Shown here: positions 11,701 to 20,434 of the stretch, in pieces
Numbering within the stretch: position 1 is the first letter of the stretch
Layout: each line of letters starts with the position of its first letter
Notes under the pieces: model-generated
The model's input: only the letters and a program-made list of their open reading frames with translations
Database searches by the model: none
Told to the model about the DNA's origin: nothing
Assembly: GCA_019925095.2 (NCBI GenBank)
Contig: CM034415.1
Span: 11,638,833 to 11,702,832, forward strand
Direction: 5' to 3'
Length of the DNA stretch: 64,000 bases
Source: Dendrolimus kikuchii
Taxonomy: Eukaryota; Arthropoda; Insecta; Lepidoptera; Lasiocampidae
Translations under genes and position numbers: made by a program

Positions 11701-11916
11701 GTTGGCGAGGGGGGGGCAGCCCGCAGCCGTCCGCACAATGATGACCACCGTGTCGTCCAGGTCTCCCGCCCAGTCGTCTCTGGTGTGGACCCGGTACGGC
11801 TCGGCGGCCACCGCCACCTGGATGTTCCACTGCGCCATGCTCTGGAGTAGGAGATCCTGAGCGCGGGCGCAGTGGTTCAGGTTCGCTTGGAGGAGGCGTA
11901 GAGGTGTACGATCCAT
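8746..11916 (-). CDS. R1-clade ORF2: endonuclease / reverse transcriptase
   Basis: The 1056-residue protein makes the target-site nick and copies the element RNA into DNA. An APE-like endonuclease occupies about residues 6-210: the N-rich LLQANLNHC start (8-16), Glu39 in AAEPY, GDFNAK (126-131), VDITF (176-180) and SDH (202-204). The reverse transcriptase spans about 430-750: LDIANAF with Asp582, CGVPQGSVLGP (637-647) and the catalytic YADD (671-674). A C-terminal zinc motif Cys958-Cys961-His971-Cys976 follows, as is usual in R1-type proteins, then a basic tail. Length is close to that known for R1-type ORF2. The start ATG overlaps the ORF1 stop, so translation is probably coupled. No frameshift or stop interrupts it, and all expected catalytic motifs are visible. 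Clade assignment is by motif and layout, not by a tree. Confidence 0.92.
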   Translation of the reverse strand: MDRTPLRLLQANLNHCARAQDLLLQSMAQWNIQVAVAAEPYRVHTRDDWAGDLDDTVVIIVRTAAGCPPLANVVRSRGLVAATIGELVVVGGYFSPNRSLADFESWLADAGRIVAQSHPRPVLVAGDFNAKSTAWGSPATSARGKELEDWTIQNGLAILNRGTVHTCVRMRGGSIVDITFASPAIARRVQDWRVLEGEETLSDHRYIRFSVSPRSSGNRLPERPPADEYPRWALKRLDREALREALTVNTWAEGPDGESPDVDEEAENLRSLMTSVCDAAMPRQGPQRPKNLVYWWNDDIARKRKACVMASRRYARYRRRRRRADDAATVEAGLYEGYRSAKKELQGAIREAKSAAWVELLGTLDNDPWGRPYHLVRNKLRPWAPPLTQSLPPPLVADIVGALFPSRAEHPPPAMAPPSPEPSVEQDQVPAVTREELGAAVLRLKAKNTAPGLDGIPGRAWVLSHGALESRLTWLFTACLQQGRFPTRWKTGKLVLLRKEGRPADSPSAYRPIVLLDEVAKMLERVLANRLVRHLGEEGPDLAENQFGFRQGRSTVDAIRRVKSQAEEAISQGGVLLAVSLDIANAFNSLPWSCIKEALRYHGVPTYLRRVIGDYLSVRAVVYPGQLASWGRREMTCGVPQGSVLGPLLWNIAYDWTIRGAVLHGVSVTCYADDTLVAARGRTHRQAGLLATAGVAHVVDRIRRLGLEVALHKSEAVVFHGPRNKPPRGLSITVGGTTIGVGTTMKYLGLVLDSRWEFSAHFKRLAPRLIGAAGALSRLVPNVGGPGAPCRKLYEGVVRSMALYGAPIWAESLTAKNAALLRRPQRALAVRAIRGYRTISFEAASLLAGSPPWDLEARVLAAVYDWRKDALSRDFRPAPREIEAKRAEFRRDLMVEWQNRLAHPSAGHRTVEAVRPVLPKWIDRRHGTLTFRQTQVLTGHGCFGRYLCQIGRESSSGCQHCSASVEDTALHTLQECPAWEEERLVLGATIENDLSLPAVVQAMVGGQPEWDAVASFCEAVMSAKEAAERERERAAVLLSRRNNRSRRRRNTDLRPP

Positions 11917-11918
11917 TA
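11914..11918 (-). promoter_or_regulatory. TAATG stop-start junction between ORF1 and ORF2
   Basis: On the minus strand the ORF1 stop TAA (11918-11916) overlaps the ORF2 ATG (11916-11914) by one base. The same UAAUG arrangement in the silkworm element SART1 is known to support coupled termination and reinitiation of translation. The function here is inferred from that family. Confidence 0.8.
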
Positions 11919-13883
11919 ATTGGTTTTGTTACCCTCCACCGCCTCCTCGCGCGGCTCTTGCGGTTGTGGCTGCGGCTGGACTGGCATGCTCGTCGCGGCT
12001 TTCTTCTTTTGCCTCTTCTTGGTGGGGCGGGCCTCACAAGGCCCACTTCCAAGCCGGTGCTTGGCCGACCTGCCCGCCGCCTCGCAGACACTGCAATGCG
12101 GCGAGGCTCGGCAGGTAGCGGCCCTATGACCGACTTGGCCGCAGCGGTAACATAACCCGCTGCGGTCCACTTCTGAGGTGCACCTAGCTACCACGTGTCC
12201 CTCGACGTGGCATCGGTAGCACCTCTGGGCCTTTACCGGCAGGGGCTTCACCGCTGCCGAGGCCCACCCCACCAATAGTTTGCGGCCTTCTAATTTTTTG
12301 GCTGCCGCCACCGGGCAGGTCGCGACTGTCGTGCCGAGGCCATCCGGTCCGAGCCGAATTCCGTTCGACCGGATGTGATCGACCGGGCAGTCGGCGACCC
12401 GCGCGATTGCGGTCTCCACCTCGCCTGCCGTTGTGCAGTCATCCAGGCCCGAGACTATAACTCCTATAGTCTTCATGGGCCTGGATATGCCCACGTCCTC
12501 GGTGTCGAGGAGGCCTCGAAGACGCTCGGCTAGAGCGTCCGCCTTGGGGGCGCTAGATGTGCCCGGAAGAACGAGCATTCGCGCCCCCGTGCGCGCCGTT
12601 TTTAGCCGAACGCCTCCCTCGATACCGAGGTCGGCCAGCTTTATGTTTTGTTTAGCCTTCTCGAGGAGGCCCCCGTACGAGACGCCCCTTTCCGCCGCCC
12701 CTGGCTTCAGGGTCAGAATAACGGCGGAGGATTTGGGTTCCCGCAGTTTTGGGGGCCTCCTCTCGCTAGCCTTGGCCGACGAGGTGGCGGATGCCTTTTG
12801 TGCAGAAGGCCGCTTTTCTTTTTGTTGGGACTTATTTGGGGGCCCGTTCTTTCCCCGTGTGGCCGGCGGCTGCGCCTGTTTCGGCTTTCGCCGCCGGGTC
12901 ACCGTTGCCCAACCTTCTGCAGATGCGGTTGAAGGAAGGGCTTCAGTTTGAAGTGGCGGGGCAGGCACCTCTTTTCGTGCGGCTGCCTCGCCTTTTGTCT
13001 TCGCCTTGTTTGAGGAGGGTAGAGGGGGATATTCCTCTACCGGGAGCACAGGAGAGTGCATCGTCGTAGATGGAGGAGGGCGCATGGGTCTCGGCGGGGT
13101 GACATGGGCCGGGCGCATGCGCTCCTCCCAGGCCGCGAACCTGGCCTCCATTAGTTGGACCAGGGTCGCGACCGTCGACTCATTGTGAGTCGGTGTGGGT
13201 GTCATTGCCGGTGGTGGAGGCGGAAGTGGTGGCTTGGTTTGCACCATGGGACCTCCGCGTGGCATGGTGAGTTCCTTCCGGATATTCACCAGTTCATTGC
13301 GGAGGTCCTCTATTTCCGCCTCCATTCGTTTGTTGGCTGCTCTAAGCAGCGCTACCTCCTGGGTGGCAGTGCGGTCGAGCAGCTCCTTGGACGCCTCGTC
13401 GACCGCCGCCACTGCCTCCTTGAGGGCCTTCTGCAGCGTCCCCTTAAGGCCCTTGGAGACCTTGGCGACGCTCGCGACCACCGTCATAGAGTCCGAGATC
13501 TGTCTCTGCAGGCCCTGGGCATGCTCCGCCTGAGCCTCCCGACTGGATAGATTGACGGCGGCAAAGCCGTCAGGCCTTTGTCGGGAGGCCCTTACGGTAG
13601 CCACCGCCTGAGCCCGCTCGACGATCTCGGACTCTATACGGAGCTCTTCCTCCTGTCTCTGTGCCTCGGCAAGAGCTCGTCTGGCCTTGCCGAGGCCCAC
13701 ATACTGGCCAGTGGTAGGCGGCCTGCCCCTTTGCCGCTTGGCGGGCGTAGTGACGCCTTCTATGGCATTTGACGGGCCAGCTGCTGTTTCGTCGGTCGGT
13801 CGGACCGATCGGACCGACGAGCACGATGTCCTGGACGAGGACCGCGATCGGGAACGTGTCCCCTTTTTCTTTCCGCTACCCAT
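11916..13883 (-). CDS. R1-clade ORF1: zinc-knuckle RNA-binding (Gag-like) protein
   Basis: The 655-residue protein would bind element RNA and form the ribonucleoprotein with ORF2. The N-terminus is Ser/Arg-rich. About residues 65-210 are Glu/Ala/Lys-rich and probably helical or coiled-coil. A proline-rich segment and a Lys/Ala/Ser-rich segment follow. The C-terminal third has two CX2CX4HX4C knuckles, CYRCHVEGHVVARC (555-568) and CYRCGQVGHRAATC (578-591), and a third, variant one beginning CSVCEAAGR (597-616). This three-knuckle set is typical of ORF1 in the R1 clade. The ATG at 13883 follows a long GC-rich leader; no better upstream start is visible. Its stop TAA shares its last base with the ORF2 ATG. 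Confidence 0.9.
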   Translation of the reverse strand: MGSGKKKGTRSRSRSSSRTSCSSVRSVRPTDETAAGPSNAIEGVTTPAKRQRGRPPTTGQYVGLGKARRALAEAQRQEEELRIESEIVERAQAVATVRASRQRPDGFAAVNLSSREAQAEHAQGLQRQISDSMTVVASVAKVSKGLKGTLQKALKEAVAAVDEASKELLDRTATQEVALLRAANKRMEAEIEDLRNELVNIRKELTMPRGGPMVQTKPPLPPPPPAMTPTPTHNESTVATLVQLMEARFAAWEERMRPAHVTPPRPMRPPPSTTMHSPVLPVEEYPPLPSSNKAKTKGEAAARKEVPAPPLQTEALPSTASAEGWATVTRRRKPKQAQPPATRGKNGPPNKSQQKEKRPSAQKASATSSAKASERRPPKLREPKSSAVILTLKPGAAERGVSYGGLLEKAKQNIKLADLGIEGGVRLKTARTGARMLVLPGTSSAPKADALAERLRGLLDTEDVGISRPMKTIGVIVSGLDDCTTAGEVETAIARVADCPVDHIRSNGIRLGPDGLGTTVATCPVAAAKKLEGRKLLVGWASAAVKPLPVKAQRCYRCHVEGHVVARCTSEVDRSGLCYRCGQVGHRAATCRASPHCSVCEAAGRSAKHRLGSGPCEARPTKKRQKKKAATSMPVQPQPQPQEPREEAVEGNKTN

Positions 13884-14716
13884 GACGGAATGTTATGGTG
13901 GAGCGGAGTTTAGTAAAGGGGGCATTAAAATGGGTAAAAATTTTAAATGGGAAAATGGGGCCTTTGGGAGTGAGCTGGATAGGGTCACAAATGTAGCTTT
14001 GGATACTACTGAGTGAGCCCTATCCGGGGGGACAATAAAAGTTTTTGCCCAGAAAAAGACCCTTACCACCTAGGTCAAAACCAGAGGGTGGGCGTGAGTG
14101 GGCGCGAATTTACCCCAAATCGGTCTGTTTTCAAGTGATACCAGGCCGAATTTGGGTCGGATCGATACGTGGCGCACACCAAACTGTAGGTCTTGAGGAG
14201 GCCTATAGTACAGTGGTCGCGGACCAGGGGTCGCCCTTGGAAAAACGGGAATTAAGGGGGAAAAACGGGAATTTATGAAATCTGGGAATTTGGGATGCGA
14301 TTATTGAGACGAGAGTGGTGTCGACGGATAGCTCTCGACGAACACTATCCGACGATGCCAAAAAAGAGGGGGGTGACAATAGAAAAAAGTCCAATTTGTC
14401 GATGAAAACCGAATTTTCTGGGTAAAAATCACCAGAAAACCGGTATACCACGGACGATTCGGGCCAACGAGGTATCCTTGGGAAGGTCTTGAAGAGACCT
14501 ATCCAATGATATAAGAAACTATATATGTGTAGGAACAAAAATAAAAATTTGGCCAGGGGGGAACCTATGAAATTACAAATGAAATTTTTAGAAGTCCGAT
14601 TTTTTCTGAAAATCGGTGGAAAAACCTAGCAAAAACAACTATTAAGACGATTTGGAACCTAAACGAAACGAATAGAACACAATTCGACAGGGGAACCCTA
14701 TAAACGAGGAATCTTT
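13884..14716 (-). other. 5' UTR / internal promoter region of the R1-clade element
   Basis: About 830 bp lies between the ORF1 start and the junction with the fold-back arm. There is no long ORF. It contains several G-runs and AAAACGGGAATT-like repeats (around 14240-14275). R1-type elements usually carry an internal promoter in this part, which could not be recognised here. Confidence 0.5.
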
Positions 14717-14789
14717 TCAGTGGCCGTGATCACGGAAGACGAAGATGTCAAGTGTCAACTAGTATTGTTAAAATTTTATTTAGCCTACC
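14717..14789 (+). repeat. Fold-back element arm, truncated by the R1-like insertion
   Basis: It begins TTTTCAGTGGCCGTGATCAC and matches 2760-2830 nearly base for base, to the shared TTTATTTAGCCT end. The outer part of the arm (CCGACGTTTCGGCC) is missing at the R1 junction. Confidence 0.75.
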
Positions 14790-14935
14790 GCCAACTTATT
14801 AATTTTAATTATTTAATTTTAATTTTGTTTATGGTTATTATTTAATCTATGGGAGCCTAATCTAATTTACTACCGCTTCGCAACATGTTATGGCTTGAAG
14901 AGAAGAAGCGGCGCAAGAAACTCTTCTCGCTACAT
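14790..14935 (-). repeat. LINE 3'-end relic
   Basis: The reverse complement contains GAGTTTCTTGC, GCCGCTTCTTCTC and TTGCGAAGCGG. These are the same blocks in the same order as 18976-19035. It is a 3' fragment of a lepidopteran LINE family, non-coding. Confidence 0.65.
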
Positions 14936-16072
14936 TTTGATGATAAAGCAAACATGCCTAGCTCTAATAATAAGTTAATACTGTATATACTTTTATAGTT
15001 AGTATTGATATACATTTTTTTAATTATGTACATATTTTAATACATACATATTATTTTATAACAAAACGTGCTATAAAAGGATCAAAATTAATATACAAGT
15101 TTTGTATGGTGGGACGATAATCAGCAGGATAGTCGTTGGACTGTCGGCTTGTTATATAATTCCTGCTCCGTCTTCGCAGTCGAAGGCCTTAATATGTCTT
15201 CTCGTGCCTCTCACCCTCATGGAGACTGCTCGTATAATTGAAATTTGTACTTTCACTTTTAGCCTTTGATATACTTGTTGCTGCTACCTTATTACTGATA
15301 TGCTAGTTACTAGTTGTAGTCTATGTCATTCTCATTCTATATAACTATTTTAGAAAAACTTATGGGTTTTGTGGCTGTGATTCCATCCAAGAAATGTATT
15401 TGGCCAATTTGAATGATAATGTCATAATTTAAGCAAATTTTATGAAAAAAATACTGTGGACACAATTATTCTAAACTAATATTTCAATATTTTGCAGCGA
15501 CATGCCAGCCAACATAAAACTGGCATATTAAAAGAAAACCAGTTGGCAACAATTCCTGTTTTGGCCGGTACTGACACCTCTACCTTGGTAAATGCTGCAC
15601 ATTTAAGGATTCTGCTGTTCTTTAGCTTCAAGAGAAAATGTTAGATTTTGTATATACAGACTCTTTATAGTGAAGCTATCGAACCTACTTAGATAAAAGT
15701 AATATGCTTTGACGTCTTTAGAGGAATAAACCAAAACTGATGGTGTCACTTCTTTGAATTTTCTATTCCATGTAAAACATCTAAGGTACAAATAAAACTC
15801 ATATTATAAACTTATGCCTTTATTAGTTTTACTTTAATAAAAACTATTGTAAATTCGTTAAATTTTTAATAATTAAGTGATTTTAGAGCGGAAGTCATAA
15901 GGAATGACGTTTTTTATTAAACAAATGTTCTGAAGGTGTTTTGTTTTTTTTTATCACGCGGCCCTTAATAAGTTTAAAATTTGAATCACTCTCACTTATG
16001 GTGCAGCGCACCTATCTTGAGGTGCGTTGCGGTAATGTGTTACGGACTTTAGAGTCAGCAACACAATTAAAA
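14936..16072. other. AT-rich non-coding stretch
   Basis: No gene recognised. The short minus-strand ORF at 15603-15791 has no domain and is not supported. Confidence 0.45.
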
Positions 16073-16128
16073 TAGATTGTAATAGAGAGGTAAGTAGTTT
16101 AGACTACTTACCTCTCTATTACAATCTA
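16073..16128. repeat. Perfect 26-bp hairpin with a 4-base loop
   Basis: Positions 16073-16098 are the exact reverse complement of 16103-16128, with TTAG between them. The DNA and any transcript would form a long perfect hairpin. There are no flanking features of a known transposon. Confidence 0.9.
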
Positions 16129-16134
16129 ATTAAT

Positions 16135-16210
16135 CTGTTTTGGATATCAAAATAAGAGTACGTGTTTTTCATAGGAAAAACACGTACTCTTATTTTGATA
16201 TCCAAAACAG
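16135..16210. repeat. Perfect 36-bp hairpin with a 4-base loop
   Basis: Positions 16135-16170 are the exact reverse complement of 16175-16210, with ATAG between them. It lies six bases from the preceding hairpin and has an unrelated stem sequence. Confidence 0.92.
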
Positions 16211-16218
16211 CATAGCTA

Positions 16219-16333
16219 GCTAGCATGCTAACGTTTTATCGCCGACATAAAGCTTCCATCCCTTTCCGGCATATACGCAAGTGCGAGCGAGACGGCAACA
16301 TATGAAACGACGATAAAATTTAGCATGCTAGAG
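16219..16333. repeat. Short TIR element (about 115 bp)
   Basis: CTAGCATGCTAACGTTTTAT at the left and its near reverse complement at the right (ATAAAATTTAGCATGCTAG) form terminal inverted repeats of about 24 bp with one indel and few mismatches. They enclose a more GC-rich centre (CGCAAGTGCGAGCGAGACGG). It looks like a MITE of unassigned superfamily. Confidence 0.65.
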
Positions 16334-16810
16334 ATGGGCAGATGGCACTGTACTACGCCATATGTTTATGTTTTGTGGTCACTGTGTTGTCAAACGACAA
16401 CTTTATCAAATCAGTGTAGTAACTTTTAAAAATCGTCATATCGTTTACTTGATAAATTTGAAACACGAACTTGTCTTAGATTTCACACATCTAAATCAAA
16501 GTATCTTTGCACATAACAATATACTTACTTCCTATTAAAGTATAAATTCTACAAATAATTAATACTCAATAATATTGAAAATAAAATGAGCCAAGGACGT
16601 TTATCGATAAAACCTAATAACATTAAAATCTTCTGGACAGCACTAAAACCGCCATGTTTAGTGGCCAGATGACGTCACAGTGGCACGCATTTTTTATTGA
16701 CGTTTCATTTCCATAGGTTTCCTACTTCAGTGAGTTTATGCATGGACCTCTATAATCCTACTTCAGTGAGTTTATGAGTTCGTCAGTTAAATTTTTATGT
16801 TTTACTTTGC
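16334..16810. other. AT-rich non-coding stretch
   Basis: A direct repeat, CCTACTTCAGTGAGTTTATG, occurs at about 16720 and 16758. No gene was recognised. Confidence 0.45.
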
Positions 16811-17383
16811 ACCGACTTCAAAATGTTTTAGATAATATATATTAATAATAATAGCTTTAGAAATAAGTTATTTTATAGTTTTTAGTTTTTGAAGTCTGTT
16901 TTTTTTACCGAAGTTTTTTTTATTTGTTACTTTTTAGTGTCTACTTATGTATGGGTAGACCTACGAAAGGTGCCGCGCTCCTTAAAAAATATAGGTCCCA
17001 AGAAACGGGAATAAAAAAATGTTCGTAAAATAAAAACTAATGGGTTAAACTATATTAAATTTCTAGGGGACCAAATGGCAACTATTCCGCATCAAAATAA
17101 ACAAGAATCACGTAAATCGGATCATAAATCTCAGCGTAATCGGCGTACATATGGAACGGAATGGAAATTTTTTCATAAAAAAAATTTCATAAAATGAAAA
17201 CTACTTGTCCAAACTATGTCAAATTTCTAGGGAACCAAATGGCAGCTATTCCGCGTCGAACAAAAAAAAAAACACGTAAATCGGATTATAAATCTCCGAG
17301 TAATCGGTGAACATACATAAAAAAAAAACAAAAAAGAAAAGATCCCGACGAATTGAGAACCCCCACCTTTTTTTGAAGTCGGT
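16811..17383. repeat. Dispersed repeat with ACCGACTTCAAA inverted ends and an internal tandem duplication
   Basis: The left end ACCGACTTCAAA and the right end TTTGAAGTCGGT are inverted repeats. Inside, about 17030-17160 and 17190-17320 are two diverged tandem copies sharing AATTTCTAGGG, ACCAAATGGCA, CTATTCCGC and CACGTAAATCGGAT blocks. This succession is a widespread repeat in lepidopteran genomes (recalled knowledge). A small relic of its end lies at about 52508. Confidence 0.65.
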
Positions 17384-17551
17384 TAAAAATGAAGAATAGG
17401 TACGTATGCCTTTATAAGGTGAAACCTACCCCATGTAAAACTTATAGAACGTCTTATGTCTCATTTCCTGCAAATAAATAATTTTGATTTGAATTCACTA
17501 GCAAACACGTTGTCATGGCAACACGAGCCTACTATCTCTGTTTGTACTACT

Positions 17552-17971
17552 AATATAATAGTACATACATACATAACTTCACGCGAGTTCCCTTGCGGGG
17601 TAGGCACGGACAACAGAGCGCCATTCAGGCTTATTCTTATACACCTCACTCGCTTCTTTGACATTCATAACTCTTGTCATGCACGCTCGTCTGTTCTTAA
17701 GGCTCCTGACATCACCTTCTGCTAGTACACGATCAATTTGATCATGGAAGATGTGTCGTGGCCTTCCACGACTTCTGCATCCATCCGCTTTTGCATTGTA
17801 TATCTCGCCATCAGAACTGCAAACACTAGTCACAATGATGAAAGATGACTGTCAGGCGAGAGGCTTACATTTGAATGCGAAGAAAACAAAGGTGTTTGAA
17901 AGAGAAAAAACCAGAACGAATGCAAGGATAATGGTCGATGATGTTATGCTGGAGCAAGTGAATATAATAGT
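17552..17971 (-). mobile_element. RTE-like LINE fragment with 5' inversion
   Basis: The insertion (17563-17960) is bounded by 11-bp direct repeats AATATAATAGT (17552-17562 and 17961-17971). Its 3' portion reads on the minus strand (about 17812 down to 17563) and ends in a (TATG)n tail. It encodes the DGCRSRGRPRH...DQIDRVLAEGDVRSLKNRR type C-terminus. Its 5' portion (about 17824-17960) is inverted and reads on the plus strand as a reverse transcriptase piece with GLHLNAKKTK. A 5' inversion between target-site duplications is the classic product of twin priming. It is not coding-competent. Confidence 0.8.
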
Positions 17972-17972
17972 T

Positions 17973-18282
17973 ATTTTTTTATTGTAGGAGAACAGCACAC
18001 AGGCAGACGGCCCACTTGATCGAAAGCGGTTATCATCGCCTATAGACATTTGCAACACCAAAGGTGCTACAAATGCGCTGCTGCTCTCTTAAGGGAGACT
18101 GGAACCTGGCCACTAATGCCGGAATACAACCCAAGGTTGTTATGGCGACATACTTTAGACCAGGGGTGGTCACCATCCAGCCAAGCAAATGCCCTACCAC
18201 CTGGCTGTGGGTTGTTTTGTCGCCTCTTACGACAGGCCGCCCCAACGCAAGAAATTGTATTCTTTCTCCGTTCCTGCACGGA
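17973..18282 (-). repeat. SINE copy, full length
   Basis: Poly-T on plus (the SINE tail) is at 17973, and the CTGCACGGA end (the SINE 5' end TCCGTGCAGG) is at 18282. It contains all blocks of the family: GGGCCGTCTGCCTGTGTGC-like, TAGCACCTTTGG, TTAAGAGAGCAGCAGCGCA and CCAGGTGGTAGGGCATTTG. It starts one base after the target duplication of the RTE-like insertion. Confidence 0.88.
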
Positions 18283-18975
18283 TGATAGTTGTATGTATAA
18301 CTTAATTGCCTGTCTGTTTAATTGCTCTTCTAGGTTGTAAATAGATTTAACATATTCCCGGAACCCTAACCGCCATAACCGACACTTTAAAGTTCAAATT
18401 TCCTTTATTCTATTTTTGATTGTTTGAAAAAAAAACGGTTAACTACCGCCATAAACTGAGAAACAACAAACAGCTGTTTTAATTTGGCGTATCCGTTCTA
18501 GTTATTCTTAACTATTTCTGACTACGACTTGGTTCGCCTTTTTTACTCTGTTGCGTCACATATATGAATTAATTTATTCCTGCATAATGCATAAACTTTG
18601 AGCAATCCATGTACGTGATTAAACCTGCTAATAGTTAATAGGTAATAATATTTACATAGCAGCTCGCTCCAACCTCTCATACTAAATTGTGTGTAACGTG
18701 TTTTTCTTATCTTGCCATGCTTGTAAGGAATTTGTGGAGACATATTGCAGCATAACAATTTAGCACGTCATGTCATTATTATAACTATAACATTATTTTT
18801 CTTTCCTTTTATTGTCTTGGTCTTATTGAGTATGCACTGTTTGCTACAACTCCATTAATTCTGCAAAAAGTAATTCTGTAACATACTTCTGTACAAAACT
18901 TATAAAAAAAGGATTTGAGATATAAATAGAATATGAAATATAAAGAGGCACAATATTTAGCTAGACGTGTTTCTG
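18283..18975. other. Non-coding stretch
   Basis: AT-rich, no recognised gene or repeat. Confidence 0.45.
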
Positions 18976-19130
18976 GGGAGTTTCTTGCCGCTTCTTCTCC
19001 TTTACAGCATCAACACGTTGCGAAGCGGTGTATAGAATAGGAAGTTAATTTACATGTATGACCTTCAAAAAGTGTTCTCCAGTGGAACTTATTTTGAATA
19101 AAAACTTTTGAATTTGAATTTGAATAAAGA
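18976..19130 (+). repeat. LINE 3'-end fragment with (TTGAAT)n-like tail
   Basis: It contains GAGTTTCTTGCCGCTTCTTC and TTGCGAAGCGG, and ends in TTTGAATTTGAATTTGAATA. This is the usual 3' end of a common lepidopteran LINE family (recalled). Related pieces are at 14790-14935 (minus) and about 2880-2935. Confidence 0.65.
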
Positions 19131-19450
19131 AAACAGACCAAACCTTCGGAGATCTCAGGAACATGTTCAGGATCATCATCATTATTAGAGCGTTAAATCC
19201 CGGTTGCATTTCAAGCGTTCGCTCCGATGCCCTGAGTCTGGTTTCCTACTCTTTCTATTCCACTTCGGACATTCTTGAGCATCCCCATTTTGAGAGCATT
19301 AAAAAAACAACCCTTTCTGTTGGTTTGCCGTTTGAACTTCCTTCACATAGATTGATCTTTACAAGCTTCACTATGAATTGATATAAAATAATACACAGGA
19401 CGTGTTTATTTTTCAAAATCAACAGAGTTGATTCCTCATAAGCGTAACTA

Positions 19451-19760
19451 TCCGTGCAGGAACGGAGAAAGAATACAATTTCCTGCGGCCAGGCGGCCTG
19501 TCGTAATAGGCGACTAAACAACCCACAGCCAGGTGGTAGGGCATTTGCCCGACTAGATGGCTACCACCCCTGGTCTAGAGCATGCCGCCATAACAACTTT
19601 CAGTTGTGTTCCGATATTAGTGACCAGGTTCCAGACTCACTTAAGAGAGCAGCAGCGCATCTGTAGCACCTTTGGTGTTGCAAATGTCCATAGGCGATGG
19701 TAACCTCTTTCCATCCAGTGGGCCGTCTGCCTGTCTGCTGAACTCCTGCAATAAAAAAAA
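19451..19760 (+). repeat. SINE copy, full length, plus orientation
   Basis: It begins TCCGTGCAGGAACGGAGAAA and ends CTCCTGCAATAAAAAAAA. The 3' third (GGTGTTGCAAATGTCCATAG, then GGTAACC...GGGCCGTCTGCC) resembles the 3' end of lepidopteran Jockey-type LINEs, so retrotransposition is probably LINE-dependent. The 5' part has no clear tRNA A/B boxes. Confidence 0.88.
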
Positions 19761-19789
19761 GCCATATTTGTGTTCCAAAAACAAAGAGG

Positions 19790-19892
19790 CCCATTCACTA
19801 ACCTACATCCTGTTGCAGGGCGCAGTGTAGGATGCAATACCATTCACAGATCTGCATTACGCAGCGGGTTGCCATGCAGGTTAGTGAATGGG
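19790..19892. repeat. Short TIR element (103 bp)
   Basis: The 19-bp terminal inverted repeats (19790-19808, CCCATTCACTAACCTACAT; 19874-19892) differ at one base. Internal words (CAGGGCGCAG, GGATGCA) also repeat in inverted fashion. MITE-like; superfamily unknown. It lies just downstream of a SINE tail. Confidence 0.75.
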
Positions 19893-20434
19893 TACCTTAA
19901 GAATATTAATCCTGGGACCGCACCTGCTATAATATTACTGTAGGTTAGGCTTCATCTGGGATAATGTTACAGTTATAGGCCGTTTCACGAAGATGTGGCC
20001 ATGAATGCAATGCATTATTTCTGATGCTATATTGTTTTTGTTACATATTGACAGATAACATATGCACGAGTATATACACTAATGTGGCTATTCGTTATCG
20101 GCGTTATTTTTAACTTTATAAATAAAACGCATTTGACCACAGTCAATAACTTTAGTAGTTTCGCAGGCACGGCCCAACATGATGAACAACAATCGTTCAG
20201 TTAAATAACGTAAATTCTTAAACGCCCTCCAATCACAGATGGCGCTATCAGTGCATTCTTGGTTTTATAAAATATCACAAATGAATTTGAAAAGGAACTG
20301 TTTACCTAAGACTGATTTAAGTTTAAAAATTGTTTTAAATGATAAGGCGTTGATTGTAAGTTTTAATTCGGATTTCATATAAAAACAAGAACGGAGTTCA
20401 TTTCTCTGTATAGTGATGATCACGTGTAATAACG
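19893..20434. other. Non-coding stretch
   Basis: AT-rich, with no recognised gene or RNA. Confidence 0.4.

Larger units (their letters stand above)
8409..14716 (-). mobile_element. R1-clade non-LTR retrotransposon, apparently full length
   Basis: The element is about 6.3 kb with a 5' UTR, ORF1 (zinc-knuckle RNA-binding protein), ORF2 (endonuclease plus reverse transcriptase) and a 3' UTR. It is far more GC-rich than its surroundings. Both ORFs are open over their full lengths, so the insertion may be young. The organisation (ORF1 with three CCHC-type knuckles, ORF2 with an APE-type endonuclease and C-terminal zinc motif, ORFs joined by TAATG) fits the R1/TRAS/SART clade. It is not in rDNA or TTAGG repeats, so it is not a canonical R1, TRAS or SART insertion. 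The 5' end abuts a fold-back arm at 14717 and the 3' end abuts another LINE fragment. No target-site duplication was found. Confidence 0.85.

Noticed and set aside
19454..19666. Recurrent 70-80 codon ORFs (QERRKNTISCG... and its complement) at many places
   Set aside because: They are the two strands of the dispersed SINE. They lack a consistent ATG and vary with each copy, so they are repeat shadows and not a gene family.
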